Below are positions 8,144-16,064 of a DNA stretch of 64,000 nt, in pieces; positions within the stretch are counted from its first letter, which is position 1; each line of letters starts with the position of its first letter. This stretch comes from Consotaella aegiceratis. Its GTDB lineage: Bacteria > Pseudomonadota > Alphaproteobacteria > Rhizobiales > Rhizobiaceae. A program made the translations under genes and the position numbers. The notes beneath the pieces were generated by a model that was not told the origin of the DNA, did no database searches, and was given only the letters and a program-made list of their open reading frames with translations. The stretch lies in assembly GCF_036541425.1 (NCBI RefSeq), contig NZ_JAZHFT010000010.1:77706-141705 (forward strand). The letters run 5' to 3'.

Positions 8144-9630
8144 CCGTCACCTCTCGGATAGCGTTGCCGGTGTTCCAAATCGTCGAGATTCATATGGTTG
8201 CGCATGAAGCGCTGCGAGGCATCCTGATAGGGCTGGTAGTCCCAATGGGCATATCGGCCCTGGCGTAGCGCGTTGTAGACGACGTGCCGGCGCGCCTGGC
8301 TCTCGCGCACGGCGGAGTCGAAGGCGGCCATGTCCCAATACTCCGTCACCATTGCGGCGAAGTCCGCGACGATTTCGGCATAGGCCGGGTCGGCCGCCAG
8401 GCTGGCCACCTCGTGGGGATCGCCGACGAGATCGAAGAGCTGCGGCGGGTCGAGCTCGCAGTGGATGTATTTCCAGCGGTCGCGGCGCAGCGCCACCATC
8501 GGCGCCTCGGTTCCCTCGGCAGCGTATTCCATCCGCACCGGGCTGGTGCGCGGCGTGCCATGGGCCAGCGGGACAAGAGACTCGCCATCCGTGAAGGGCC
8601 GGATTTCGGATAGATCGATCCGGGCGAGATCGGCCAAAGTGGGCGTCACGTCCATCGAACTGACCGGCGTGTCGATGCGGCCCGGCGGCAGATCGGGCGA
8701 GGCGATCATCAACGGCACGCGGGCCGAGCCGTCGAGGAAGCTCATCTTGAACCACAGCCCGTGCTCGCCGAGCATGTCGCCGTGATCGGAGAGGAAGACG
8801 ACGATGGTATCGTCCGTCTGCTCCGTCGCGTCGAGGGCCTCGAGCACCTCGCCGATCTTGTCGTCGATGTAGGAGATGTTGGCGAAATAGGCGCGCCGGG
8901 AGTTGCGGATGTCGTCTTCGGTGATCCGGAAGGATCGCCAATCGCTGGCGTCGTAGAGACGCTTGGTGTGCTTGTCCTGGCTGTCGTAGTCGAGCGCCGG
9001 GTTGGCGGGCATCAGATGCTCGCAATCCTCGTAGAGATCCCAGTATTTCTTCCGCGCCACATAGGGGTCATGCGGATGGGTGAAGCTCACCGTCATCATC
9101 CACGGACGGGGATCGTGGCGCCGGCCGAGATCGTAGACCTTGCGCGTCGCCTGGTAGGCGACCTCGTCGTCGTATTCGAGCTGATTGGTGATCTCGCCGA
9201 CGCCGGCACCGGTCACCGAGCCGAGATTGTGGAACCACCAGTCGATGCGCTCGCCCGGCTTGCGGTAGTCGGGCGTCCAGCCGAAATCGGCCGGATAGAT
9301 GTCGGTGGTCAGCCGCTCCTCGAAGCCGTGCATCTGGTCGGGGCCGACGAAGTGCATCTTGCCGCAGAGCGCGGTCTGATAGCCGGCGCGGCGCAAATGG
9401 TGTGCATAGGTCGGACTATCGGAGGAAAACTCGGCCGCGTTGTCGTAGACGCGGGTACGGCTGGGAAGCTGCCCCGTCATGAAGCTGGCGCGCGCCGGGG
9501 CGCACAGCGGCGACGGGCAGTAGGCATTGGCGAACCGTGTCGAGCGGGCGGCCAGCGCCCGGAGATTAGGCACGTGAAGCCAATCGGCAGGCCCGTCGGG
9601 AAACAGGGTGCCGGTCAGCTGGTCCACCAT
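8140..9630 (-). CDS. betC: Choline-sulfatase
   Basis: 496 aa from ATG 9630. It hydrolyses choline-O-sulfate to choline and sulfate, feeding BetA. The type I sulfatase signature Cys43-Ala-Pro-Ala-Arg is visible in SPLCAPARASFMTG; Cys43 is the residue converted to formylglycine. FLSDHGDMLGEHGLW supplies metal-binding Asp/His, and the tail WDYQPYQDASQRFMRNHMNL is the BetC-specific C-terminal extension. Oddly, the first beta strand of the fold (SDRSNILIF) lies in frame just upstream of the ATG, read from a CTG at 9660 inside the betI stop region, so the true start may be that CTG. Loss of these ten residues would remove part of the central sheet. Confidence 0.94.
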   Translation of the reverse strand: MVDQLTGTLFPDGPADWLHVPNLRALAARSTRFANAYCPSPLCAPARASFMTGQLPSRTRVYDNAAEFSSDSPTYAHHLRRAGYQTALCGKMHFVGPDQMHGFEERLTTDIYPADFGWTPDYRKPGERIDWWFHNLGSVTGAGVGEITNQLEYDDEVAYQATRKVYDLGRRHDPRPWMMTVSFTHPHDPYVARKKYWDLYEDCEHLMPANPALDYDSQDKHTKRLYDASDWRSFRITEDDIRNSRRAYFANISYIDDKIGEVLEALDATEQTDDTIVVFLSDHGDMLGEHGLWFKMSFLDGSARVPLMIASPDLPPGRIDTPVSSMDVTPTLADLARIDLSEIRPFTDGESLVPLAHGTPRTSPVRMEYAAEGTEAPMVALRRDRWKYIHCELDPPQLFDLVGDPHEVASLAADPAYAEIVADFAAMVTEYWDMAAFDSAVRESQARRHVVYNALRQGRYAHWDYQPYQDASQRFMRNHMNLDDLEHRQRYPRGDG

Positions 9631-9646
9631 GAAGATGAGGATATTG

Positions 9647-10246
9647 CTACGGTCGCTCAGGGTTGGCCTTCCTTTCGAGCCACAGGTCGAGATAATCGTT
9701 CACCAGCGCGCCCACCTCGGTGCGCGCCGGGGTGATGTCCTGGAGGGCATGGCGGATGTAGAAGCCGTCGATCATCGCTGCGAGACCCTGGGCCACGCGG
9801 CGCGCCGTCGCATCGTCGAAGATCCGGCGAAGGTTGAAGACGAGATTGGAATTGAGCCGCTTGGCATAGATCTGGAGCAGCCGGTTCGCGTCCGCCGAGT
9901 GCATCGACTGGGCATAGAAGGCCAGCCAGGCGGCGACCACCTCGTCGTCGAACTGCCGTGGCGCGAAGCTGGCGTCGATGATGGCGCGGATGCGCGCCTC
10001 CGGCGTCGGGGCCTTTTTAAGGCCGGCTTTGACACTCTGTCCGAAAAGCACGAGTATGTGGCGCATCGCGGCGAGAAAGATTTGATCCTTTGACCCGAAA
10101 TAATGGTGCGCCAACGCAGCGGAAATTCCCGCTCTCCGGGCGATCTGGCTTACGGTAATGTCTAGCGTTCCTGCTTCGCCGACTTCAGCGATGGTCGCTT
10201 CGATCATCGCTTTTCGCCTGACTTTCTCCATTCCGAGCCGCGGCAT
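9647..10246 (-). CDS. betI: Transcriptional repressor BetI (TetR family)
   Basis: 199 aa from ATG 10246, where the BetI-typical opening MPRLGMEKVRRKAMIEAT starts. The TetR helix-turn-helix is ITVSQIARRAGISAALAHHYFGSKDQIF. The C-terminal ligand domain contains DFAFYAQS-like and RFIDGFYIRHAL-like elements known from choline-responsive BetI. BetI represses the bet genes in the absence of choline; the perfect palindrome at 10295-10314 between betI and choX is its likely operator, so the repressor would control both the catabolic operon and the importer. It is the first gene of the bet operon. Confidence 0.95.
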   Translation of the reverse strand: MPRLGMEKVRRKAMIEATIAEVGEAGTLDITVSQIARRAGISAALAHHYFGSKDQIFLAAMRHILVLFGQSVKAGLKKAPTPEARIRAIIDASFAPRQFDDEVVAAWLAFYAQSMHSADANRLLQIYAKRLNSNLVFNLRRIFDDATARRVAQGLAAMIDGFYIRHALQDITPARTEVGALVNDYLDLWLERKANPERP

Positions 10247-10294
10247 TGCGATTTCTCTCTGGATCAACCCTTTACATTGGCGTTTTTGTCGCTT

Positions 10295-10314
10295 TTGATT
10301 GACCCGTCAATCAA
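10295..10314. promoter_or_regulatory. Probable BetI operator (perfect 9-bp inverted repeat)
   Basis: TTGATTGAC and GTCAATCAA are perfect inverted arms separated by CC, centred in the intergenic region between the divergent betI and choX genes. The arms resemble the TTGATTG-type half-sites known for BetI in enterobacteria. One site here can control both directions, linking choline import to choline oxidation. The assignment is by symmetry and position. Confidence 0.7.
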
Positions 10315-10349
10315 GAAAAAAATCAACTCCACGATCAGAAGGAGATGGC

Positions 10350-11273
10350 ATGAGACGAATCCCATTGGCCCTTACCAGCGCGCTGGCGCTGACTTTGGCC
10401 GCCGGCGCCGCGCACGCGGACTGCGACGAGGTGGTGATGTCGGACGTCGGCTGGACCGACATCACGACCACCACTTCCGCCGTCAAGCAGGTGCTGCAGG
10501 CGCTGGGCTACGAGGTGGACGTCAAGGTGCTCTCGGTGCCGGTGACCTTCGCCTCGCTCGAAAAGGATGACGTCGACGTCTTCCTGGGCAACTGGATGCC
10601 GGCACAGTCCGGCGCCATCGGACCCTATCTCGACAAGGGCGAGATCGACGACGTGGCCGTCAACCTGGAGGGCACGAAATACACCCTCGCGGTTCCGACC
10701 TACACCTATGACAAGGGGCTCCAGAGCTTCGCGGACATCCACAAGTTTCATGACGAGCTGGATGGCAAGATCTACGGCATCGAGCCGGGCAACGAGGGCA
10801 ATGCCTACCTGGTCAGCCTGACCGAGGAGAACAAGTTCGACCTCGGCGACTTCGAGGTGGTGGAAAGCTCGGAGCAGGGCATGCTGGCCCAGGTTGCCCG
10901 TGCCGTGAAGGCGGATAAGGACGTGGTCTTCCTCGGCTGGGAGCCGCATCCGATGAACGCCAATTTCGACCTGAAGTATCTGCCGGGCGGCGAGGACTTC
11001 TTCGGCGGCGAAGGTCAGGTGCACACGGTCACCCGCAAGGGCTATGTCGACGAGTGCCCGAATGTCGGCCAGCTCCTGAAGAACGTGACGTTCACGCTGC
11101 CCATGGAAAACGAGATCATGGGCAAGATCCTCGACGATGGCGAGGACGCCGACGCCGCGGTGCTGGAGTGGGTGAAGGCCAATCCGGACCTCGTCCTCGG
11201 CTGGCTCGACGGCGTCAAGACGCTTGACGGCGGAGACGCAACCGAGGCCGTCAAGAGCGAACTCGGTCTCTAG
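10350..11273 (+). CDS. choX: Choline ABC transporter substrate-binding protein
   Basis: 307 aa. The N-terminus MRRIPLALTSALALTLAAGAAHA is a signal peptide with cleavage expected after AHA, so the mature protein is periplasmic. The body is OpuAC-type (CDEVVMSDVGWTDITTTTSA, VFLGNWMPAQ, GIEPGNEGN, LGWEPHPMN), with Trp and Tyr residues placed as in the aromatic cage that binds the quaternary ammonium group. AGAAGGAGATGG precedes ATG 10350, a strong ribosome binding site; the in-frame codons before it fall in the operator. A 9-bp hairpin follows the stop before choW. This is the first gene of choXWV. Confidence 0.95.
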   Translation: MRRIPLALTSALALTLAAGAAHADCDEVVMSDVGWTDITTTTSAVKQVLQALGYEVDVKVLSVPVTFASLEKDDVDVFLGNWMPAQSGAIGPYLDKGEIDDVAVNLEGTKYTLAVPTYTYDKGLQSFADIHKFHDELDGKIYGIEPGNEGNAYLVSLTEENKFDLGDFEVVESSEQGMLAQVARAVKADKDVVFLGWEPHPMNANFDLKYLPGGEDFFGGEGQVHTVTRKGYVDECPNVGQLLKNVTFTLPMENEIMGKILDDGEDADAAVLEWVKANPDLVLGWLDGVKTLDGGDATEAVKSELGL

Positions 11274-11285
11274 TCCTTCTGACCC

Positions 11286-11313
11286 TTGGCCCGCTGGCAT
11301 TCCGGCGGGCCAA
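11286..11313 (+). terminator. Hairpin between choX and choW (probable attenuator)
   Basis: TTGGCCCGC and GCGGGCCAA pair perfectly (9 bp, 10-base loop), followed by AATTTCTTC. The position directly after the binding-protein gene suits partial termination or 3'-end protection that gives more ChoX than permease, a common arrangement in ABC importers. Confidence 0.6.
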
Positions 11314-11333
11314 TTTCTTCAGCGAGATGTTTC

Positions 11334-12167
11334 TTGGATTGGCTGACAGACCATAAAATCCCGGTCGGACACTGGGCGAGCGACGTCATCGATTGGCTGC
11401 AGGTCAACCTGTCCGGCGTTCTCGACCTGCTCGCAGGCGCCGCCGAAGGGATGATCGACGGCCTTCAATGGCTGCTGCAGACGCCGCACCCTCTGATCAT
11501 CATTGCGATCTTCGTCGCGCTCACCTGGTGGCTGCAACGCAAGTGGACCACCTGCCTGCTGGTGGCGCTCGGCTTTCTGTTCATCCTCAACCAGAACTAC
11601 TGGAAGACGATGACGGAAAGCCTGACGCTGGTGATATCGTCCTGCATCGTCTGCATGGCGGTAGGGGTGCCGATCGGCATCGCGGCGGCGCATCGACCCC
11701 GGCTCTATCAGATCATCCAGCCGGTGCTGGACCTGATGCAGACGCTGCCGACCTTCGTCTATCTCATTCCGGCGATCGTGTTCTTCGGCATCGGCATGGT
11801 GCCGGGCCTGATCGCCACCGTCATCTTCGTGGTCCCGGCGCCGATCCGGCTGACCTATCTCGGGGTCTCGTCGACACCGACACCCCTGCTCGAGGCGGTC
11901 GACGCGTTCGGCGGCACGAAGAGCCAGAAGCTGTGGAAGGTCGAATTGCCCTACGCCACGCCGCAGATCATGGCCGGCCTCAACCAGACGATCATGCTGT
12001 CGCTGTCGATGGTGGTGGTCGCCGCGCTGGTCGGCGCCAACGGCCTCGGCGTTCCGGTGGTTCGCGCCCTGAACCAGGTCAACACGTCGCTCGGTTTCGA
12101 GAGCGGGTTCGTGATCGTCGTGATCGCGATCATCCTCGACCGCATGTTGCGTATCAACCGAGGGTAG
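11334..12167 (+). CDS. choW: Choline ABC transporter permease
   Basis: 277 aa starting with TTG 11334, giving MDWLTDHKIPVGHWASDVID, the expected ChoW/ProW beginning; no ATG is in a suitable place. It has about six hydrophobic membrane segments (for example LIIIAIFVALTWWL, LTLVISSCIVCMAVGVPIGI, LPTFVYLIPAIVFFGIGMVPG) and the inner-membrane coupling loop EAVDAFGGTKSQKLWKVELP with the conserved Glu-Ala-x3-Gly pattern that contacts the ATPase. It forms the membrane channel for choline together with ChoV, whose gene starts six bases later. Confidence 0.93.
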   Translation: MDWLTDHKIPVGHWASDVIDWLQVNLSGVLDLLAGAAEGMIDGLQWLLQTPHPLIIIAIFVALTWWLQRKWTTCLLVALGFLFILNQNYWKTMTESLTLVISSCIVCMAVGVPIGIAAAHRPRLYQIIQPVLDLMQTLPTFVYLIPAIVFFGIGMVPGLIATVIFVVPAPIRLTYLGVSSTPTPLLEAVDAFGGTKSQKLWKVELPYATPQIMAGLNQTIMLSLSMVVVAALVGANGLGVPVVRALNQVNTSLGFESGFVIVVIAIILDRMLRINRG

Positions 12168-12172
12168 CTCTC

Positions 12173-13216
12173 ATGGAAAAAGCGGTCGTATTCGACCATG
12201 TCAGCATCGTGTTCGGCGAGCAGCCGGAGACCGCGCTGCCGCTGATGGACCAGGGCAAGAGCCGCGCCGAAATCCAGCACGAGACCCAGCAGGTGCTGGG
12301 CGTGCACGACTGCACGCTGTCAGTGGAAAAGGGCGAGATTCTCGTCCTCATGGGGCTGTCCGGGTCCGGCAAGTCGACCCTGCTCAGGGCTGTCAACGGC
12401 CTCAATCCGGTGGTGCGCGGCGCGGTCCGCGTGACGGCGAACGGCTGGACCTGCGATCCGGCCTCCTGCACCTCGAAGGACCTGCTGAGGTTGCGGCGCG
12501 AGAGCGTCGCCATGGTGTTTCAGCAGTTCGGCCTTCTGCCCTGGCGCAACGTGCTCGACAACGTGGCCCTGGGGCTCGAACTGGGCGGCATGAGCCGCGC
12601 CGAACGGGACAGAAAGGCGCGCGAGCAGCTCGAACTCGTCGGACTGTCGGACTGGGCGGACTATCAGGTGCGCGAACTCTCCGGCGGCATGCAGCAGCGC
12701 GTCGGGCTGGCCCGCGCCTTTGCCACGGACGCTCCCATCCTGCTGATGGACGAGCCGTTCTCGGCGCTCGACCCGCTGATCCGCAATCGGCTGCAGGATG
12801 AGCTCCTCGAACTCCAGGAGCGTCTGAAGCGGACCATCATCTTCGTCAGCCATGATCTCGACGAAGCTTTCAAGCTGGGCAATCGGATCGCCATCATGGA
12901 GGGCGGGCGCGTGGTCCAGAGCGGCACGCATCGCGAGATCATCGCGAATCCGGCCAACGACTACGTCGAGGATTTCGTGGCGCACATGAATCCGCTTCTG
13001 GTGCTGCACGCCTCGGACGTCATGGTGCCAGGCGGCGACGGCTCGATCGAGACCGCGGTGACGCGGACGACGCCGGTGGCCGATATCATCAACCTCCTGG
13101 CCGACGGCGTTCCGATGGTCCGCGTCGAGGACGATGACGGACAGGTCGTCGGAATGATCGGCCAGAAGGAGGTGGTGACGGCCCTGCGGTCCAGCCCGCC
13201 GAACGGCGCGGCCTGA
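12173..13216 (+). CDS. choV: Choline ABC transporter ATP-binding protein
   Basis: 347 aa. Walker A is GLSGSGKSTLLRAVNGL, the Q-loop FQQFGLLPWRNVLDNVALGL, the signature LSGGMQQRVGLARAFA, Walker B ILLMDEPFSALDPLIR and the switch His in FVSHDLDEAF. A long N-terminal insert (PLMDQGKSRAEIQHETQQVLGVHDC) before Walker A is typical of ChoV/OpuAA. One CBS-like unit follows at the C-terminus (about 275-340), where related proteins sense ionic strength or nucleotides. It energises choline import and is the last gene of choXWV; gbdR begins 47 bases downstream. Confidence 0.95.
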   Translation: MEKAVVFDHVSIVFGEQPETALPLMDQGKSRAEIQHETQQVLGVHDCTLSVEKGEILVLMGLSGSGKSTLLRAVNGLNPVVRGAVRVTANGWTCDPASCTSKDLLRLRRESVAMVFQQFGLLPWRNVLDNVALGLELGGMSRAERDRKAREQLELVGLSDWADYQVRELSGGMQQRVGLARAFATDAPILLMDEPFSALDPLIRNRLQDELLELQERLKRTIIFVSHDLDEAFKLGNRIAIMEGGRVVQSGTHREIIANPANDYVEDFVAHMNPLLVLHASDVMVPGGDGSIETAVTRTTPVADIINLLADGVPMVRVEDDDGQVVGMIGQKEVVTALRSSPPNGAA

Positions 13217-13262
13217 GGCGGAGCGATGGGCGGTTCCGGTGAGAGCTTAAGGACCTGACACA

Positions 13263-14285
13263 ATGGAAAAGGAAGCCGCCCCCCGGTCAACGTCCGCGAC
13301 CATCGCGACGCTGAGGGTCGGCTTTCTGCTCGCCGACAGCTTCACGTTGTCGGCGCTGTCGCTGTTCATCGACGCGCTGCGCCTGGCTGCGGACGAGGGC
13401 GACCGGTCGCGGCCGATCCGGTGCACCTGGCAGGTGATGGCGGCGAGCGAGCAGCCGATCCGCTCCAGTAGCGGCGTCACTGTCGCGCGCACCAGCGGCT
13501 TTGTCGAACCGTCCCGCTTCGACTACGTGGTCGTGGTGGGCGGGCTGTTGCAGATCCGCGAGCAGCTGGATAAGGCCGGTCTGGCCTATCTCAAGGATTG
13601 CGCTACGGCCGGCGTTCCGCTGGTCGGGGTGTGCACCGGCTCGTTCATTCTGGCCCGCGCCGGGCTGATGGCCGGCCGGCGCTCCTGCGTGAGCTGGTTT
13701 CATCGCGACGACTTCGCGGCCGAGTTTCCGGGGCAGGCGGTCGATGCCGACCGGCTGTTCATCGACGACGGCGACCGCATCACCTGTGCCGGCGGCGGTG
13801 GCGTCGCCGATCTCGCGGCGCATCTAATCCGCCGGCATCTCGACGCCACCGCGGCGCAGAAGAGCCTGCACATCCTGCAGCTCCAGTCGGCGCGGCGCGG
13901 CAGCGACGCGCAGCCGCACGCCACCCTCGACACGATCGCCGACGGCCGGGTCCGGCGGGCGATGCTGCTCATGGAGCAGCATGTCTCGGAGCCGCTGACC
14001 GTCGACACGATCGCGCTCCGGCTCAAGCTGTCGAGCCGCCAACTCGAACGGTTGTTTCACGACGCCTTGGGCATGAGCCCGGCGGCGGCCTACCGCCGGA
14101 TCCGCCTGCGCCACGCAAAGCGGCTGCTGATGACCACCGGCAAGAGCGTGACCGACATCGCGGTCGAGACCGGGTTCTGCGACGCGGCCCACTTCGCCCG
14201 GCAGTTCCGTTCGCTGTTCGGCGTGGCACCGCGGCGCGCGCGGGCGATGCCGGAGGATCGCCCGGCAGTGACTACCGTGATCTGA
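13263..14285 (+). CDS. gbdR: GlxA-type AraC regulator, GbdR-like
   Basis: 340 aa. The N-terminal half is a DJ-1/PfpI (class I amidotransferase-like) domain: VGFLLADSFTLSALSLFIDALRLA, then GVPLVGVCTGSFILARAGLM with the nucleophile-elbow Cys region, then ITCAGGGGVADLAAHLI. The C-terminal 100 residues are the AraC DNA-binding domain with two helix-turn-helix units (LTVDTIALRLKLSSRQLERLF and SVTDIAVETGFCDAAHFARQF). This architecture is that of GbdR, which activates gbc, dgc and sox genes in response to glycine betaine and dimethylglycine. Its place directly before soxB and within the betaine block supports the name; the symbol rests on domain architecture plus context. Confidence 0.85.
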   Translation: MEKEAAPRSTSATIATLRVGFLLADSFTLSALSLFIDALRLAADEGDRSRPIRCTWQVMAASEQPIRSSSGVTVARTSGFVEPSRFDYVVVVGGLLQIREQLDKAGLAYLKDCATAGVPLVGVCTGSFILARAGLMAGRRSCVSWFHRDDFAAEFPGQAVDADRLFIDDGDRITCAGGGGVADLAAHLIRRHLDATAAQKSLHILQLQSARRGSDAQPHATLDTIADGRVRRAMLLMEQHVSEPLTVDTIALRLKLSSRQLERLFHDALGMSPAAAYRRIRLRHAKRLLMTTGKSVTDIAVETGFCDAAHFARQFRSLFGVAPRRARAMPEDRPAVTTVI

Positions 14286-14514
14286 GCCTCCGGCTCTTCA
14301 GGACAAAGCCGACGTTCGACGCGCTGGCCAGGCTTTGAAGCTTGGCCGGTAACGCCTTGACCTAATGGCGTAATCCGAAGGGATGCCGAAACGGTTTGCG
14401 CCGCTGAAAAATCGGCACCCGTGTCGGAAATATCCTGGAAATCGTCGCCATGGCGCAAGCGGTCTGGCGGCAAACTGACGCATGCTCGGCCATGACTGGG
14501 AAGGGCTGTTTGTC

Positions 14515-15768
14515 ATGCGCCGTTTTTCCTTCGCCCGCCTTCTCAAGGAGGCCGCCAACGGCCATGCCGGCTGGGAACGGCAATGGCGCGACCCCGAGCC
14601 GAAGAAGGCCTATGACGTCGTCATTATCGGCGGCGGCGGACATGGCTTGGCGACCGCGTTCTACCTCGCCCAGGAGCACGGCATCACCAATGTCGCGGTG
14701 CTGGAGAGGGGATGGATCGGCGGCGGTAACACCGGACGCAACACCACCATCGTCCGCTCCAACTATCTCTTCGACGAGAGTGCCGCCCTCTACGACCATG
14801 CCGTCAAGCTCTGGGAGGGGCTCTCCCAGGAGCTGAACTACAACGTGATGTATTCACAGCGCGGCGTGCTGATGCTCGCGCATAACCATCACGACGTCAT
14901 GAGCTTCAAGCGCCATGTCTATGCCAACCGCCTGAACGGCATCGATAACGAATGGCTGAGCGCAGAGGAATGCCAGGCCTACTGTCCGCCGCTGTCGATC
15001 GACCCGTCCGCCCGCTATCCGGTGCTGGGCGGCGCGCTGCAGCGACGCGGCGGCACGGCGCGCCACGATGCGGTGGCCTGGGGCTATGCGCGCGGCGCCG
15101 ACCGGCGCGGCGTCGACATCATTCAGAACTGCGAGGTGACGGGCCTCAAGCGCGACGCCAACGGCGCCGTCGAAGGTCTTGAAACCACGAAGGGTTTCAT
15201 CGGCGCAAAGCGCGTCGGTGTCGTCGTTGCCGGCCACTCCGGCGTCGTCATGGGGCGTTTCGGCCTGCGGTTGCCGGTCGAAAGCGTGCCGCTGCAGGCG
15301 CTGGTGTCCGAATCGGTCAAGCCGTGCTTTCCCTGCGTGGTGATGTCGAACGCGGTTCACGCCTACATCTCGCAGTCCGACAAGGGCGAACTGGTGATCG
15401 GAGCGGGCACCGACCAGTACGTGTCCTACAGCCAGCAGGGCGGCATTCACGTCACCAACCACACGCTGGATGCCATCCTGGAGCTGTTCCCGCGCTTCTC
15501 GCGCATGCGCATGCTGCGTTCCTGGGGCGGCATCGTCGACGTCACCCCCGACCGCTCGCCGATCATCGGCAAGACGCCGATCCCGGGGCTCTTCATCAAT
15601 TGCGGCTGGGGCACCGGCGGCTTCAAGGCGACGCCCGGCTCGGGCCACGTCTTCGCCCACACGCTGGCGACCGGCGAGCCGCACGCGATCAACGCGCCGT
15701 TCAGCCTCGACCGCTTCCGCACCGGGCACCTCATCGACGAAGCGGCGGCCGCCGCCGTCTCGCACTAG
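14515..15768 (+). CDS. soxB: Sarcosine oxidase subunit beta
   Basis: 417 aa, the standard length of heterotetrameric sarcosine oxidase beta. ATG 14515 gives MRRFSFARLLKEAANGHAGW, as in the family; the earlier in-frame codon at 14482 is not needed. The FAD loop is VVIIGGGGHGLATAFYLA. His184 in GGTARHDAVAWG is in the position of the residue that covalently holds FMN. The subunit oxidises sarcosine to glycine, with the methylene passed to tetrahydrofolate in subunit alpha. The gene starts a soxBDAG operon with overlapping or near-contiguous genes. Confidence 0.96.
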   Translation: MRRFSFARLLKEAANGHAGWERQWRDPEPKKAYDVVIIGGGGHGLATAFYLAQEHGITNVAVLERGWIGGGNTGRNTTIVRSNYLFDESAALYDHAVKLWEGLSQELNYNVMYSQRGVLMLAHNHHDVMSFKRHVYANRLNGIDNEWLSAEECQAYCPPLSIDPSARYPVLGGALQRRGGTARHDAVAWGYARGADRRGVDIIQNCEVTGLKRDANGAVEGLETTKGFIGAKRVGVVVAGHSGVVMGRFGLRLPVESVPLQALVSESVKPCFPCVVMSNAVHAYISQSDKGELVIGAGTDQYVSYSQQGGIHVTNHTLDAILELFPRFSRMRMLRSWGGIVDVTPDRSPIIGKTPIPGLFINCGWGTGGFKATPGSGHVFAHTLATGEPHAINAPFSLDRFRTGHLIDEAAAAAVSH

Positions 15769-15779
15769 GAGGAAGCGCC

Positions 15780-16064
15780 ATGCTGCTGATCCGCTGTCCC
15801 TATTGCGGCAATCGCCCCGAGGTCGAGTTTCACTGCGGCGGCGAAGCCCATATCGCGCGGCCCGAGCTCCCGGCCGATGTGGACGAAACGGCCTGGGCCG
15901 AGCACCTCTACTATCGCACCAACCCGAAGGGGCTGCACGCCGAGCGCTGGCTGCACGGTCATGGCTGCGGTCGCTGGTTCAACGCGCTGCGTGACACGAT
16001 CAGCGACAAATTCATCGAGACCTACGAGATGGGCGCGGCGCGTCCCGAGGGAGCGAGCCAATGA
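15780..16064 (+). CDS. soxD: Sarcosine oxidase subunit delta
   Basis: 94 aa. It holds the structural zinc of the heterotetramer: Cys6 and Cys9 in IRCPYCG, and His59 and Cys63 in LHGHGCGRWF are all present. The short acidic middle and the aromatic Trp-Phe-Asn end match the family. GGAGGAAGCGCC precedes the ATG. The TGA stop overlaps the ATG of soxA (ATGA), so translation of the two is coupled. Confidence 0.95.
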   Translation: MLLIRCPYCGNRPEVEFHCGGEAHIARPELPADVDETAWAEHLYYRTNPKGLHAERWLHGHGCGRWFNALRDTISDKFIETYEMGAARPEGASQ

